Shown here piece by piece: positions 17,321-27,366 of a stretch of 54,719 nucleotides of DNA (position 1 is its first letter; the number at the start of each line of letters is the position of its first letter). Location: contig WSXV01000015.1 of the NCBI GenBank assembly GCA_009773475.1, positions 1-54,719 of the forward strand. Reading direction: 5' to 3'. This stretch comes from Desulfobulbaceae bacterium. GTDB lineage: Bacteria > Desulfobacterota > Desulfobulbia > Desulfobulbales > Desulfocapsaceae. The position numbers and the translations under genes are program-made. The notes beneath the pieces are model-generated. The model saw nothing but the letters and a program-made list of their open reading frames with translations. It was not told the origin of the DNA and ran no database searches.

Positions 17321-18571
17321 ATGAATCTGGCGGAATTAAAGCTGAAAAAAATTGATGAGTTAGTCAAGCTTGGTCGAACATTAAAGATTGAGGATGTAAG
17401 TTCACTACGAAAACAAGAACTGATTTTTGCTATTCTCCAGGCCCAGGCTGATGAAGATGGAAAACTCCGAGGTAGTGGGGTGTTGGAAATCTTACCAGAC
17501 GGGTTCGGATTCCTCAGAGCGCCTGATTATAATTATCTTCCCGGTCCAGACGATATCTATGTCTCTCCCTCTCAGATCCGCCGGTTGAATTTACGAACTG
17601 GAGATACCATTGATGGTTTGGTTCGCGCGCCCAAGGAAGGTGAACGTTATTTCGCTCTACTGAAGGTTGAAACGGTTAATTTTGATCCCCCTGAGGCCGC
17701 TAAAACCAAGACGTTGTTCGCTAATTTGACTCCTTTGCACCCTGAAGAAAAACTAAATCTTGAATGGCAGCCGGACAATTATTCAATGCGTCTTATTGAT
17801 ATGATGGCTCCCATCGGCAAGGGGCAACGAGGACTTATTGTGGCGCCTCCCCGTACTGGAAAGACCGTCTTGATGCAGAAGATGGCTAATTCTATTGTGA
17901 AAAATCATCCTGATGTCTATCTAATTGTTCTTCTCATTGATGAGCGTCCAGAAGAGGTCACAGAGATGGCGAGATCGGTTCAGTCAGCTGAGGTGGTCAG
18001 TTCGACGTTTGATGAACCACCCCAGCGCCATATTCAGGTGGCGGAGATGGTGTTGGAGAAGGCAATACGCTTAGTTGAACACAAAAAAGATGTTGTTATT
18101 CTTCTGGATAGTATCACCAGATTAGCAAGAGCCTACAATACAGTAACTCCCTCCAGTGGGAAAATTCTCTCCGGTGGTGTGGAGGCCAATGCACTGCAAA
18201 AACCCAAGCGTTTTTTTGGGGCGGCACGAAACATTGAGGAGGGTGGGAGCCTCACCATTATAGCTTCGGCACTTGTTGAAACGGGAAGCCGGATGGATGA
18301 GGTCATTTTTGAGGAATTTAAAGGGACGGGAAATATGGAGTTGGTTCTTGACCGGAAAATGTCTGAAAAAAGAATCTTTCCGGCCATTGATGTTAAACGT
18401 TCTGGCACTCGAAAAGAGGATCTGCTTATGGATGCGGATACCCTTAATCGGGTGTGGATTCTGCGAAAATTATTGAGCTCAATGAATCCTGCTGATGGTG
18501 TTGAGTTTCTTTTAGACAGGATGAAACATCATAAGACGAACAAAGAATTTTTCGAATCTATGAATAGTTGA
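17321..18571 (+). CDS. rho: Transcription termination factor Rho
   Basis: Hexameric RNA-dependent ATPase/helicase that ends transcription. 416 residues from the ATG at 17321 (a TTG directly before it is less likely). The N-terminal Rho helical domain is followed by the RNA-binding cold-shock-like domain ([14 protein letters not shown], about 54-66), Walker A APPRTGKT at 175-182, Walker [17 protein letters not shown], and the Q/R-loop regions. The length equals E. coli Rho without insertions. It has its own promoter and a long leader, consistent with autoregulation. rpmE follows, the usual neighbour. Confidence 0.98.
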   Translation: MNLAELKLKKIDELVKLGRTLKIEDVSSLRKQELIFAILQAQADEDGKLRGSGVLEILPDGFGFLRAPDYNYLPGPDDIYVSPSQIRRLNLRTGDTIDGLVRAPKEGERYFALLKVETVNFDPPEAAKTKTLFANLTPLHPEEKLNLEWQPDNYSMRLIDMMAPIGKGQRGLIVAPPRTGKTVLMQKMANSIVKNHPDVYLIVLLIDERPEEVTEMARSVQSAEVVSSTFDEPPQRHIQVAEMVLEKAIRLVEHKKDVVILLDSITRLARAYNTVTPSSGKILSGGVEANALQKPKRFFGAARNIEEGGSLTIIASALVETGSRMDEVIFEEFKGTGNMELVLDRKMSEKRIFPAIDVKRSGTRKEDLLMDADTLNRVWILRKLLSSMNPADGVEFLLDRMKHHKTNKEFFESMNS

Positions 18572-18745
18572 CGGTGACTGTTTAAATTTTATGTTGAAGT
18601 TTTATTGTTATTTATTATATTAATTTTGCTGTATTTTATAGTGTGATAATTGTTTTTGGAGAACTATTTTATACTTTATGAAGTAGTTGAAGGTATCATT
18701 AAATATAAACCTGAGTTTTTTCAGGTATGTTTCGGAGAAAAAATC

Positions 18746-18964
18746 ATGAAGAAAGATATTCATCCTGAGTATTATACAATCAAGGCAGTTTGTGCCTGTG
18801 GTAACGAAATGGAAATTGGATCGGTATTTAAAGAGTTAAAGGTTGAGATTTGTGCTGCATGTCACCCTTTTTTCACAGGCAAGCAAAAGGTTCTCGATAC
18901 AGCTGGACGTATCGATAAATTTAATAAACGTTACGCCAAACATTTCGAGAATAAAAAAGCATAA
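18746..18964 (+). CDS. rpmE: 50S ribosomal protein L31 (zinc-binding type)
   Basis: A small large-subunit ribosomal protein, 72 residues. I start at [10 protein letters not shown] (18746, CGGAG upstream); the open frame extends to 18650 but that part is not L31. It keeps the zinc ligands as CxC (VCACG) and CxxC ([14 protein letters not shown]), so it is the C+ form used under zinc-replete conditions. A strong terminator follows. Confidence 0.96.
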   Translation: MKKDIHPEYYTIKAVCACGNEMEIGSVFKELKVEICAACHPFFTGKQKVLDTAGRIDKFNKRYAKHFENKKA

Positions 18965-19047
18965 TTTTTTGGAGCTAGATTCGCAATAAAAGATGAATGC
19001 TCTGTGTAATCAATTTCCTGATTTGTCCTTTTTTTGAGTTCTCTCAG

Positions 19048-19090
19048 GTCCACAGCAATATCAACCATTGCTGTGGACTTTTTATTTTTT
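19048..19090 (+). terminator. Rho-independent terminator after rpmE
   Basis: GTCCACAGCAAT (19048-19059) pairs perfectly with ATTGCTGTGGAC (19067-19078) across a 7-nt loop, followed by TTTTTATTTTTT. It ends the rho-rpmE unit 33 bp before prfA. Confidence 0.95.
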
Positions 19091-19122
19091 AAACGCTTTA
19101 TCTCTCCTGTCTTTTAAATTCC

Positions 19123-20190
19123 ATGTTTGATAAGTTTGACGATCTTCAAGAAAAGATCGCACATCTTGAAGGCAGGCTTTCTGATCCGTCACTTATGAGT
19201 GATCAGAAAGCCTATCAGAAAGTGGCCAGAGAACATGCCCATCTGTCTAAGCTTCATGCCCTATATGTTCAGTATCAACAGGTTGAGGTGGACATCGAAG
19301 AGAATAAGCAACTTCTTCAACTGGATGAAGATGTCGATATTCAAGACCTTGCCAGGGCAGAAATCGATGAGTTGAAGAAAAAAGAATGTGAACTGCAGGA
19401 TTCTATTCGTCTCTTATTGCTGCCTAAAGATCCTAATGATGAAAGAAACACCTTCCTTGAAATACGGGCAGGGACAGGGGGAGATGAAGCGGCACTGTTT
19501 GTCGGGGATCTTTATCGAATGTACTCCCGATACGCCGAGTCGCAAGGCTGGAGGATTGAAGTTATGGCCTCTAGCCCCCTTGGAACCGGAGGCTTCAAAG
19601 AGATCATCGCACTTATCAGCGGTGACCAGGTTTACTCTCGAATGAAGTATGAGAGTGGTACGCATCGAGTGCAACGTGTCCCAGAGACTGAGACCCAGGG
19701 ACGTATTCACACCTCAGCGGTAACTGTTGCTATCTTGCCAGAGGCCGATGAGGTTGAGGTGGATATTAAGATGAATGAGCTTAAGTTTGATGTCTTCCGT
19801 TCTTCCGGTCCTGGTGGACAGAGTGTGAATACCACTGATTCAGCCGTTCGGGTGACTCATTTGCCAACAGGACTTGTGGTTATTTGTCAGGATGAGAAAT
19901 CTCAGCATAAAAATAAGGCTAAAGCGTTAACTGTTTTGCGGGCCAGATTATTTGATCAAGTGCAGCAAGAACACCATGACAAGATCTCGCTGGACCGAAA
20001 AACGCAGGTTGGCAGTGGTGATCGGAGTGAGCGAATCCGAACCTACAATTTCCCTCAGGGTCGATTAACCGACCATCGGATTAACCTAACCATTTATCGC
20101 CTTGATTCGATCATGGATGGTAAGTTGGACGAGGTGATTGATCCCTTGATCAACCATGATCAGGCTGAAAAGTTAAGAGAAATTGAATAG
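19123..20190 (+). CDS. prfA: Peptide chain release factor 1
   Basis: Reads UAA/UAG stop codons and hydrolyses peptidyl-tRNA. 355 residues. The stop-codon recognition tripeptide is PET (187-189), in the position of the PxT motif that marks RF1 and not RF2. The universal GGQ is at 231-233 within [16 protein letters not shown]. No clear ribosome-binding site precedes the ATG. prmC, which methylates the Gln of that GGQ, follows 86 bp downstream, so enzyme and substrate are paired. Confidence 0.97.
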   Translation: MFDKFDDLQEKIAHLEGRLSDPSLMSDQKAYQKVAREHAHLSKLHALYVQYQQVEVDIEENKQLLQLDEDVDIQDLARAEIDELKKKECELQDSIRLLLLPKDPNDERNTFLEIRAGTGGDEAALFVGDLYRMYSRYAESQGWRIEVMASSPLGTGGFKEIIALISGDQVYSRMKYESGTHRVQRVPETETQGRIHTSAVTVAILPEADEVEVDIKMNELKFDVFRSSGPGGQSVNTTDSAVRVTHLPTGLVVICQDEKSQHKNKAKALTVLRARLFDQVQQEHHDKISLDRKTQVGSGDRSERIRTYNFPQGRLTDHRINLTIYRLDSIMDGKLDEVIDPLINHDQAEKLREIE

Positions 20191-20276
20191 ATTGTTGATT
20201 GCCTCTCCATTGATGGCAATCGTTTGCTGTTTTTCATGTTGGATAGCATTTTCATTCTCTGTGTTCATTAATCTCC

Positions 20277-21146
20277 ATGCGTGTTATTGATCTTATTCAT
20301 TTTGGAATAGAACAGCTTGAATTAGCCGGTGTTGACCAAGCAGATTTGGAGGTTAACCTGCTCCTGGGCTTCTGTCTTAAAATGAACAGATCAGGGCTGT
20401 TTCTCGCAGCTACCATGGAAGTAGATGCCAGTCGGGAAAGTGAATTTTTAACTTTGTTGCGTAGACGAGCAGACCATGAGCCTACCGCCTATATCCTTGG
20501 AAAAAAAGAATTCTGGTCTCTCCCTTTTCTTGTTACACCCGATGTTCTTATACCCAGGCCTGAAACTGAATTTCTTGTGGAAACAGTCCTTGGTGTCATT
20601 AAAGGCAGACCATCGCAATCGGGTCTGGCCCTTGATCTCTGTAGTGGCAGTGGGGTTATTGGAATAGTCCTGGCTTTGGAGACGGTAAGGACTGTGATTG
20701 CAGTTGATCTTTCTGCTGCTGCTTTACGGGTAGCTCGAATGAATGCCCTTATCCATCAGGTTGCTGATCGTTTTGTTCTACTCCAGGCCGATTTATTCAA
20801 CGCCTTCATCCCCCGTCCGATATTTTCACTGGTAGTTTCCAATCCTCCCTATGTGGGTAGACATGAGTTACAAGTTTGTGTGCAGCCAGAAGTGAGAGAT
20901 TTTGAGCCCTGGCTGGCCTTGGATGGGGGGAAGGATGGCCTTGATGTAATTCATCGAATACGAGAAATGCTGCCTCGATTATTAAGGCCTGGGGGAGATT
21001 TTTTTATGGAGATCGGTGCAGATCAAGGCCCTGCGGTTTTGGAGTTGTTTACCGGTGAGAATGGATTGGCAATCTTTGATCAGGTCGAAGTGTTGCCTGA
21101 TTATACTGGTCGTGACCGTGTCTTGCATGCCAGAATGATGGTGTAA
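20277..21146 (+). CDS. prmC: Release factor glutamine N5-methyltransferase
   Basis: Methylates the GGQ glutamine of RF1/RF2 with S-adenosylmethionine. 289 residues: an N-terminal five-helix domain, then a Rossmann methyltransferase with ALDLCSGSGVIGI (SAM motif I, about 118-130) and the catalytic NPPY at 189-192. IPRPETEFLVE is the family-specific block upstream. It sits directly after prfA and 22 bp before murA, so the three are probably co-transcribed. Confidence 0.96.
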   Translation: MRVIDLIHFGIEQLELAGVDQADLEVNLLLGFCLKMNRSGLFLAATMEVDASRESEFLTLLRRRADHEPTAYILGKKEFWSLPFLVTPDVLIPRPETEFLVETVLGVIKGRPSQSGLALDLCSGSGVIGIVLALETVRTVIAVDLSAAALRVARMNALIHQVADRFVLLQADLFNAFIPRPIFSLVVSNPPYVGRHELQVCVQPEVRDFEPWLALDGGKDGLDVIHRIREMLPRLLRPGGDFFMEIGADQGPAVLELFTGENGLAIFDQVEVLPDYTGRDRVLHARMMV

Positions 21147-21168
21147 TAAAAAATATTAGAGCAGGTAA

Positions 21169-22437
21169 ATGGAAAAACTTATTATTGAAGGCCGAAAGCC
21201 TTTGTTCGGAACTGTGCAGATCAGTGGAGCTAAGAATGCGGCTTTACCCCTTATCGCCGCAACCTTGTTGACTGAGGGAATTCATACCCTGACCAATGTG
21301 CCTGATCTGCGTGATACACGGACGATCCTTCGACTTCTTGAATCCTTAGGGATTACCTGGGAGAGACAGGGGACAACCCTGAGAATTGATTCGACAAATG
21401 TGACCTATTCCGAGGCCTCGTATGAACTGGTTAAAACCATGCGAGCATCGGTTCTGGTTTTGGGGCCGCTTCTGGCTCGTTTGGGAAAGGCAAAAGTTTC
21501 TTTGCCCGGAGGGTGCGCCATAGGCGCTCGGCCCATCAATTTTCATATTAAGGGGTTTGAACAGTTGGGGGTGACCTGTCGTCTGGAGCAGGGATACGTT
21601 GATGCTGAAATTAATGGGCGTATGCAAGGCTGTGCCATCTGTTTTGATGTCCCATCTGTTACCGGTACTGAAAATTTGCTTATGGCCGCGACCTTGGCAC
21701 AAGGCACAACAATGATCAAGAATGCGGCCCGTGAGCCAGAAATCGGCAATCTTGTAGATATGTTAATCAGTATGGGAGCGGATATAGAAGGTCGCGGAAC
21801 GGATTGTCTAATAATCCATGGGGTCGAACGATTACATGCTGCAGATAATGAGATTATCCCAGATCGAATTGAGACCGGTACCTATTTGCTAGCGATTGCC
21901 GCCACTGGCGGCGCAGCGACGGTGACTCATTGCAATCCTCGACACCTCCCGTCTTTCCTTGATAAGTTGCGGGCAACAGGGATGGTGATTACGGAAATGG
22001 AAAATGCCATCACCATTGATGCTACAGGAGGGCGTCAGATTAAAAGTGTAGATATCACCACCATGCCTTATCCTGGTTATCCGACGGATCTGCAGGCCCA
22101 GTTTATGGCATTAATGGCCCTAAGCGAGGGCGTCTCAATGGTTCATGAAACCATCTTTGAAAACAGATTCATGCATGTAGCCGAGTTGCATCGGATGGGA
22201 GCGGATATCACGATTGATGGCCATACTTCAGTGATTAAAGGGATAGGAAGGAATGGCTTTAGGGGTGCGCCGGTAATGGCGACCGATCTGCGGGCGAGTT
22301 CATCATTAGTAATAGCCGGTCTAGCGGCGCAGGGAAAAACTGAGATTTCTCGAATTTATCATCTTGAGCGTGGGTATGAACGAATGGTGGAAAAATTGAC
22401 GGCTTTAGGGGCAACGGTGTGGAAAGAAAAGGAATGA
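21169..22437 (+). CDS. murA: UDP-N-acetylglucosamine 1-carboxyvinyltransferase
   Basis: First committed step of peptidoglycan synthesis: transfers enolpyruvate from PEP to UDP-GlcNAc. 422 residues. [13 protein letters not shown] carries the substrate-binding Lys22-Asn23. [15 protein letters not shown] carries the catalytic cysteine (Cys116, equivalent to Cys115 in E. coli), so fosfomycin sensitivity would be expected. It closes the long plus-strand housekeeping run and ends at a bidirectional terminator. Confidence 0.98.
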   Translation: MEKLIIEGRKPLFGTVQISGAKNAALPLIAATLLTEGIHTLTNVPDLRDTRTILRLLESLGITWERQGTTLRIDSTNVTYSEASYELVKTMRASVLVLGPLLARLGKAKVSLPGGCAIGARPINFHIKGFEQLGVTCRLEQGYVDAEINGRMQGCAICFDVPSVTGTENLLMAATLAQGTTMIKNAAREPEIGNLVDMLISMGADIEGRGTDCLIIHGVERLHAADNEIIPDRIETGTYLLAIAATGGAATVTHCNPRHLPSFLDKLRATGMVITEMENAITIDATGGRQIKSVDITTMPYPGYPTDLQAQFMALMALSEGVSMVHETIFENRFMHVAELHRMGADITIDGHTSVIKGIGRNGFRGAPVMATDLRASSSLVIAGLAAQGKTEISRIYHLERGYERMVEKLTALGATVWKEKE

Positions 22438-22487
22438 GATGTCTTCGCGGCAAGGTCTTCTAACTGTAACTGTAAATTGAATTTTCC

Positions 22488-22521
22488 ATAAAAAAAGCCG
22501 CTCATAAGAGCGGCTTTTTTT
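22488..22521. terminator. Bidirectional terminator between murA and the NrfD-type gene
   Basis: GCCGCTC (22497-22503) pairs with GAGCGGC (22508-22514) around ATAA, flanked by seven A on the left and seven T on the right. It can serve both convergent transcripts. Confidence 0.93.
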
Positions 22522-22536
22522 ATGGAAGGAAAAACA

Positions 22537-23730
22537 TCAATGGTGCTCTTTTTGTGTGAATGTTTTACCAAACACACGCTCTCCCATTAAAAAACCAAAA
22601 GCTACTACGCCAATACTTCCGGCTATAACACCAAATTCAAAGAAGGAGGGGACGTAGCTAAAATGGGTGGGCAGGTTGTCCCATCCTAAATTCTGTGGAA
22701 CATTTTGACCTGCGACAACTAGGTCGTAACGGGCCACAAACTGACCAACAAGAATAAGAAAACCAGCAAAAGCGAGCATGCTCATATTTTCAAGGCGGGA
22801 CAAAATAATCAGCACAATAGGGATGATAAGGCCTATGCCAACTTCTAAAACCCAGAAGTTGAGCGCGAGAGGGCCAGTGATGAGAGCATCTGCTGCAGTT
22901 CTTCCCAGTTCAGGTCCACCTACATAGAAACTGACCAGACGCCAAAAAGTGGCAACGCTATAAAGAATGAGAACCAGAGTCATGGCTTTGCCGGCACTTT
23001 TAACAGCAAGATGCACGGTTGTAGACATTTTTTCATTCCTGATTCTGTATGCAAGATAATTAAAAAGAACCGCTGCTGCTGCTCCACTAAGAAAAGCGGA
23101 GGTGAGAAAGTAGATGGGTAACTGCGCTCCGTACCAATAAGGTCTGGCCGGAAGGGTTGCAAAAACCCCACCAAGACAGCTGTTTGCTAATACCTCGGCA
23201 AGAGCGCCAAAGACTCCCATGACCAGTGCCAGTTTACCCAGTCCAGTGACGATTCCTGCGAATTCAATAATCATACAACCCACAGCCAAACCGTACAGGG
23301 TACCCATCCACCAGATATTGGACAGAGGGTTGGGGGAGATGATATTGTAGAGTAGCATTCTGTGTGGGCTTGCTATCTCAACGCCAATGGTGGCAAAGGC
23401 GCCCATGATGCAGATGATGGACATCCAGACCATACGGTTACTGATCATTCCCATTCTTGTGCCACCAAAAACATGGCTCATGGCGGCATACATACAGAGA
23501 CCAGTGGAAGTGATGGCCCAGAATGCATATGTAGAAATTAGCATGCCCCACGGCATTTCACGGGTATTATTATAAATAGTATGATGGCCAAAAATAAAGG
23601 CAAGGACACCGCAGCTGAGTCCGACTACGGTTACGATCAGGAAGAAAATTGTTGCCCTGTTCATCTCGGGCGTGGCCAGGCATGGCTCTGCAGTCTCGGC
23701 AAAAATGGCTGATAATGAGATGTTTGACAT
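22537..23730 (-). CDS. NrfD/PsrC-family membrane quinone-interacting subunit
   Basis: An integral membrane protein of 397 residues with about ten hydrophobic segments. NrfD-family proteins exchange electrons between the menaquinone pool and a periplasmic iron-sulfur or cytochrome partner. The first membrane segment starts near residue 27 (IFFLIVTVVGLSCGVLAFIF). The last third contains the family-like LNFWVLEVGIGLIIPIVL region. The ribosome-binding site GGAGTAGAAA precedes the ATG. It is the third gene of a unit with a Tat-exported ferredoxin and a hexaheme cytochrome. The trio resembles DsrO/J/P and Cbc-type menaquinol complexes but has neither DsrMK nor a molybdopterin subunit beside it. Exact substrate unknown. 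Confidence 0.85.
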   Translation of the reverse strand: MSNISLSAIFAETAEPCLATPEMNRATIFFLIVTVVGLSCGVLAFIFGHHTIYNNTREMPWGMLISTYAFWAITSTGLCMYAAMSHVFGGTRMGMISNRMVWMSIICIMGAFATIGVEIASPHRMLLYNIISPNPLSNIWWMGTLYGLAVGCMIIEFAGIVTGLGKLALVMGVFGALAEVLANSCLGGVFATLPARPYWYGAQLPIYFLTSAFLSGAAAAVLFNYLAYRIRNEKMSTTVHLAVKSAGKAMTLVLILYSVATFWRLVSFYVGGPELGRTAADALITGPLALNFWVLEVGIGLIIPIVLIILSRLENMSMLAFAGFLILVGQFVARYDLVVAGQNVPQNLGWDNLPTHFSYVPSFFEFGVIAGSIGVVAFGFLMGERVFGKTFTQKEHH

Positions 23731-23814
23731 TTTCTACTCCGGAGATTAGTTATTTCTTAACAAGGGTGAATGGGGTTAAAGCTATTTGGCCCTTTAGATA
23801 TTTGGGTTTCAGGA

Positions 23815-24582
23815 TTATTTGCCAGTATGGGGATTTTTCTGGTTTTTCTGGTCGTGAGATTCATTGTCTCCTGAGATTCGATTATATCCCTTCACCCCTA
23901 TATGGCAGGTGTTACAACGGGTATCGGAGGCAAAGGCCGTGGTTCCGTTATGGCATTTTCCACAGTATTTTCCATCATATAGGGACTTCATGGTGAAATC
24001 GGCAGCTTTTTCTGCTGCTCCTTTCTCCATGGCAAAAAGACTGTCATGACATTCATCACATGCCAGTCCGTAATCTTCTGTATGAGGCTTATGGTAAAAA
24101 AGGACTGCCTTGACTGGTTTAGTCCAGACGATCGGGTCGGGAGGAAGCAGTTCATTCACCTTTGTATGGCATGAGGCGCACTGTGTATTCGTGGCAAATG
24201 CGGTGCTCCCATCATGGCAAGTACCACAGAACTTTCCTTCCGCCATGGCTGCCATGGTCATTTCTCCACTGGTTAAGACTGCTCCTGCTTTCATACTAAA
24301 AAGACCCTTGTGGCAGGATGTACAAGTGAGACCTGCGTCCATTGTGTGTATTTTATGATTGAATGTTACCTCGGTCGGTTTGGCCCAGACAATATCTGCC
24401 TTGGGTCCATAGTTTTTCTTTGTTTGTGCATCATAAAGAAATTTATGGGTGTTATCTTTGATCGTGGAGGTATCAGCAGCAGAAGTTTCTGCGGCTAATG
24501 ATCTGGAGGCGAGGGGAGGGGCAAGCAAAAAAGAAACTGCCAGCAGCACGGATCCAATTGATTTTATGTTGTGTTGAATCAT
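23815..24582 (-). CDS. Periplasmic hexaheme c-type cytochrome (two c7-like triheme domains)
   Basis: Electron carrier of the NrfD module. I start at the ATG at 24582 (AGGAGAAG upstream), giving 255 residues with a Sec signal peptide ending near SLAAE. Six CxxCH sites lie at about residues 87, 119, 135, 175, 207 and 223. They form two copies of a triheme unit, each F-x-H-x-x-H-T ... CxxCH ... F-x-M/M-x-M ... GK-x-CGxCH-x-G-x-x-AFA ... CxxCH. Additional histidines (NHKIHT, YHKPHT) can give bis-His ligation, as in c7/c3 cytochromes. The internal duplication is clear. The likely role is to pass electrons between the membrane subunit and soluble or extracellular partners. Confidence 0.88.
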   Translation of the reverse strand: MIQHNIKSIGSVLLAVSFLLAPPLASRSLAAETSAADTSTIKDNTHKFLYDAQTKKNYGPKADIVWAKPTEVTFNHKIHTMDAGLTCTSCHKGLFSMKAGAVLTSGEMTMAAMAEGKFCGTCHDGSTAFATNTQCASCHTKVNELLPPDPIVWTKPVKAVLFYHKPHTEDYGLACDECHDSLFAMEKGAAEKAADFTMKSLYDGKYCGKCHNGTTAFASDTRCNTCHIGVKGYNRISGDNESHDQKNQKNPHTGK

Positions 24583-24707
24583 TTTCTTCTCCTGTAACAC
24601 GTTGAATAATCAGGGAACAGCTAGCACAAGCATCGGGGATTTTTGTCTTAATAATCTCCAGGCGACCTATTCCACTCTATTAATTTTGATATCTGATATC
24701 GATAGCA

Positions 24708-25475
24708 TTAGGCATTCATATAAAATACATTGGGCAGTGCCCCTGTATCAGGACGTAAAACCCAGATCTTAGAGTCAGGGGTGTGAAGTAAACGATAAAT
24801 CTCAGTGGATTTGTCTTTAAGATCACCAAAAATTCTGACCCTGGCTGGACAGGCTGCTGCACAGGCGGTTTCCTTTTTCCCTTCGGCAAGCCGGGTATCT
24901 ATACAGAAATTACATTTATCAATGGCGTATTTTTCTTCATTAAAATAACGGGCATTATACGGGCAGGCAGCCATGCATGTCTTGCAGCCGATACATTTTT
25001 TGTAATCCATGACAACGATACCAGTCTCTGGATCTTTGTAGGTTGCCTTTGTCGGACAGACACGGACACAGGGAGGACGATTGCATTGATTGCAGAGTAC
25101 CGGCCTGAATTCTCGTTTTTCAGTGCTGTTTTCACGCGTTATTTTTTCTTGGATGGCTGTTCTCCAGGCGCCATGATCATTTGGCACATGATTGGACTGC
25201 TTACACGCCTCAACGCATAATTCACATCCGACACAGCGATTTTGCCGCATGATCATGCCGTAATGTTTGGGATAGGGATATTGTCCTTCCGACGGAATAT
25301 CCATGTCAGCATTTTTTTGATTGCTGGCATGTGATATTGACGTCATTGAAAGGATAGATCCTCCCAGAAAAACACCAGTAAGGGCTAGTCCCATTTTTAG
25401 GAATTCGCGCCGTTCCTGCAAAGGCAAGCTGCCAATGCCTTCATTTTTTTCTTTTTCCAAGTCCTCGATATTCAT
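24708..25475 (-). CDS. Tat-exported 4Fe-4S ferredoxin-like electron-transfer subunit
   Basis: 255 residues. The N-terminus carries a twin-arginine signal (RREFLKMG then a hydrophobic stretch ending SHA), so the folded, cluster-loaded protein is exported to the periplasm. Four cysteine groups follow: CVGCELCVEACK, CNQCNRPPCVRVCP, CIGCKTCMAACP and CNFCIDTRL...CAAACP, i.e. four [4Fe-4S] clusters of the DsrO/NrfC/HybA type. A strong AAGGAGG site precedes the ATG. It is first in the three-gene module and would bridge the NrfD subunit and the cytochrome. Confidence 0.9.
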   Translation of the reverse strand: MNIEDLEKEKNEGIGSLPLQERREFLKMGLALTGVFLGGSILSMTSISHASNQKNADMDIPSEGQYPYPKHYGMIMRQNRCVGCELCVEACKQSNHVPNDHGAWRTAIQEKITRENSTEKREFRPVLCNQCNRPPCVRVCPTKATYKDPETGIVVMDYKKCIGCKTCMAACPYNARYFNEEKYAIDKCNFCIDTRLAEGKKETACAAACPARVRIFGDLKDKSTEIYRLLHTPDSKIWVLRPDTGALPNVFYMNA

Positions 25476-26134
25476 TCTGAGCCTCCTTAAACTTGATACA
25501 ATGAAAAAATGTTTTGAAATAAACCAGAGAGAGAAAAAAGATTTCTGTTTCTCCGGTTTATAGAATTTTTGTTAAATATATTTAAACATAGCCCGCAAAT
25601 ATTTTAAATATAAAGAATAGTTTATGTTTTCTTATAAAGTTAAAGTAGTCAGATTTACGATTAATTTGAATTCAAGTATAGTTAAAATTAAAAATCACTT
25701 GAACGAGTCCTGCAATTCTAAGCTTTTTGATGCCTTGCTACACTTTTGCAACAATATTGAGTTTAGATGCTACATTATATAAATATTCCTTATTACAGCA
25801 ATCGAAAAATATTAATTTTAGATAAATAATAATGATTTTTTAAAAAAATCATTTCAATATCCATTGAATTGAGATCATTGAATTAAGGGGAATATTGGTT
25901 AACTTATATGCCCAGCTTCTTTTGTGAGCCCGTACTGCTTTGAATTATGGGCTTAAGGGGTAATGTTCATTTTTTCTAAACGTCTGGCTACTTGCGCTTA
26001 TGCTGTTAGTTTCTTGACAGGTCGACTTTTTTTGGAGTATCTTCAACGGAAATTTTTAGAGATTTAGATGATGTCGGTGCTAATTGGCCTTGCAATTTTA
26101 TTTTCATAACAGGCTTCTTTTTCAGGAGAGAAAA
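25476..26134. other. AT-rich divergent intergenic region
   Basis: 659 bp between the divergent ferredoxin operon and the pentapeptide-repeat gene. It is very AT-rich with no credible ORF. It contains a candidate plus-strand promoter (26014-26043). I looked for a GEMM-type c-di-GMP riboswitch, which often precedes cytochrome operons, and saw none. Confidence 0.5.
26014..26043 (+). promoter_or_regulatory. Candidate sigma-70 promoter for the pentapeptide-repeat gene
   Basis: TTGACA (26014-26019), an 18-bp spacer, then TATCTT (26038-26043, 4/6). It lies about 90 bp upstream of the start codon at 26135. Confidence 0.45.
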
Positions 26135-27331
26135 ATGTATTTCACTAGAATAAGTTCCATATCCCTGTTGGTTTTATTATTGTTGAGTGAGGTTTGTTTT
26201 GTAAGCGTGGTGCATGCAGCGCAGGGGAATGTTCAGGAAAACAGAAAACGACTGATTGAAACGAATAGTTGCCCTGGATGTGATCTCACCGGCGCAGATC
26301 TTAACCGGGCAAATTTGCCAGGAGCCAACCTGCAAGGCGCTAATCTTGCTTATGCTCAATTGCAACTTGCAACTCTCACCAAGGCTAATCTGCAGAATTC
26401 CGTTTTAAAAAACACTGAATTAAACGGTGCAAATTTGGCAGATGCAGATCTGAGGGGAGCTGACCTGCGGGGAACTAATTTTACTGACGCTTATCTTGTT
26501 GGTATAAAACTCGATCGGAAAAACTTGCTGAAGCCAACCGCTGAACAGGCTGTGGCTGAATCGACTCCTCCAGCTAAGCCTGCAATTTCTGCAGCTACTG
26601 GTAAAGATGAAAAGTCTGTTCCTGCGGAACAAAATGGGTTTCTGCGAAGGACTTGGGGGGGCATGATGGGGTTGATATTTGGCTCTGATGCAAGTGAAGA
26701 GCAGGCCATGGAGAGTAAAAATGCAGATTTTTCTCAAAGATCTGTAAGTGATACTTTAAGTAATTCTAATAGTTTAGAGAGCAGTGTGGAAACGGAGAAA
26801 TCCAGTGTCATTACTACCGATAAAGTGTCTTTCCCTGTTGCGTCTCCCATTGTCGTTGCTGAGGAGCTTGTTGTAGAGCCCGATGAGGATGAAGTGGTTG
26901 AGGAAACAAAAGAGGTCATTCACTCTACCAAAAAATTGGTTTTAGAGAAGAAGTCATCGGATGCCGTTGCTGCACCAAAGGAAAAAGCGGTATTTGATTC
27001 TACGGCAGAAATAGAAAAGAACAAACTTCGTCTTCTGGAAACCAAGAAATGCTATGATTGCAATCTCGCAGGCGTTGATCTGACGGGGAAGAATCTGTCT
27101 GGCGCAGATCTTGAAGGGGCTGATTTAACTGGGAGCAAGTTAGTAGAAGCCAATCTTGAAAATGCAAATTTGAAAGGGGCTATCTTGGTAAAGGCTGATC
27201 TGAGAAATGCAAAATTAAAAAACGCAGATTTTTATAAGGCGAATCTTTCCAAGGCTGACTTGAGCGGAGCGAAACTGGAGGGCGCTCTTCTTGAAGATGC
27301 GCAGGTCTCTGATACAATGGGATATAAGTGA
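26135..27331 (+). CDS. Secreted pentapeptide-repeat protein with two Cys-pair/pentapeptide modules
   Basis: 398 residues from the ATG at 26135 (CAGGAGAG upstream). A signal peptide (to about VVHA) is followed by a first module, LIETNSCPGCDLTGADL, running into A(D/N)Lxx pentapeptide repeats that predict a right-handed beta-helix. Then comes a low-complexity acidic Ser/Glu/Val linker of about 150 residues, and a second module beginning LLETKKCYDCNLAGVDL with more repeats. Each module opens with the same L-x-E-T-x-x-C-x-x-C-x-L pattern. The CxxC pairs lack the His of a heme site, so they may be structural disulfides or bind metal. Function unknown; the location is periplasmic or surface. It ends at a strong terminator. 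Confidence 0.85.
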   Translation: MYFTRISSISLLVLLLLSEVCFVSVVHAAQGNVQENRKRLIETNSCPGCDLTGADLNRANLPGANLQGANLAYAQLQLATLTKANLQNSVLKNTELNGANLADADLRGADLRGTNFTDAYLVGIKLDRKNLLKPTAEQAVAESTPPAKPAISAATGKDEKSVPAEQNGFLRRTWGGMMGLIFGSDASEEQAMESKNADFSQRSVSDTLSNSNSLESSVETEKSSVITTDKVSFPVASPIVVAEELVVEPDEDEVVEETKEVIHSTKKLVLEKKSSDAVAAPKEKAVFDSTAEIEKNKLRLLETKKCYDCNLAGVDLTGKNLSGADLEGADLTGSKLVEANLENANLKGAILVKADLRNAKLKNADFYKANLSKADLSGAKLEGALLEDAQVSDTMGYK

Positions 27332-27366
27332 AATAACGAACTGGAAAAAAAAGGTCTCTTTTTAAA

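Noticed and set aside
22537..25475. Assignment of the electron-transfer trio as DsrJOP or QrcACD
   Set aside because: Gene order, heme number (six in two c7 units) and absence of DsrMK or a molybdopterin subunit do not fit either operon closely enough to use those names.
25476..26134. c-di-GMP (GEMM) riboswitch before the cytochrome operon
   Set aside because: The conserved GEMM core segments are not visible in this AT-rich stretch.
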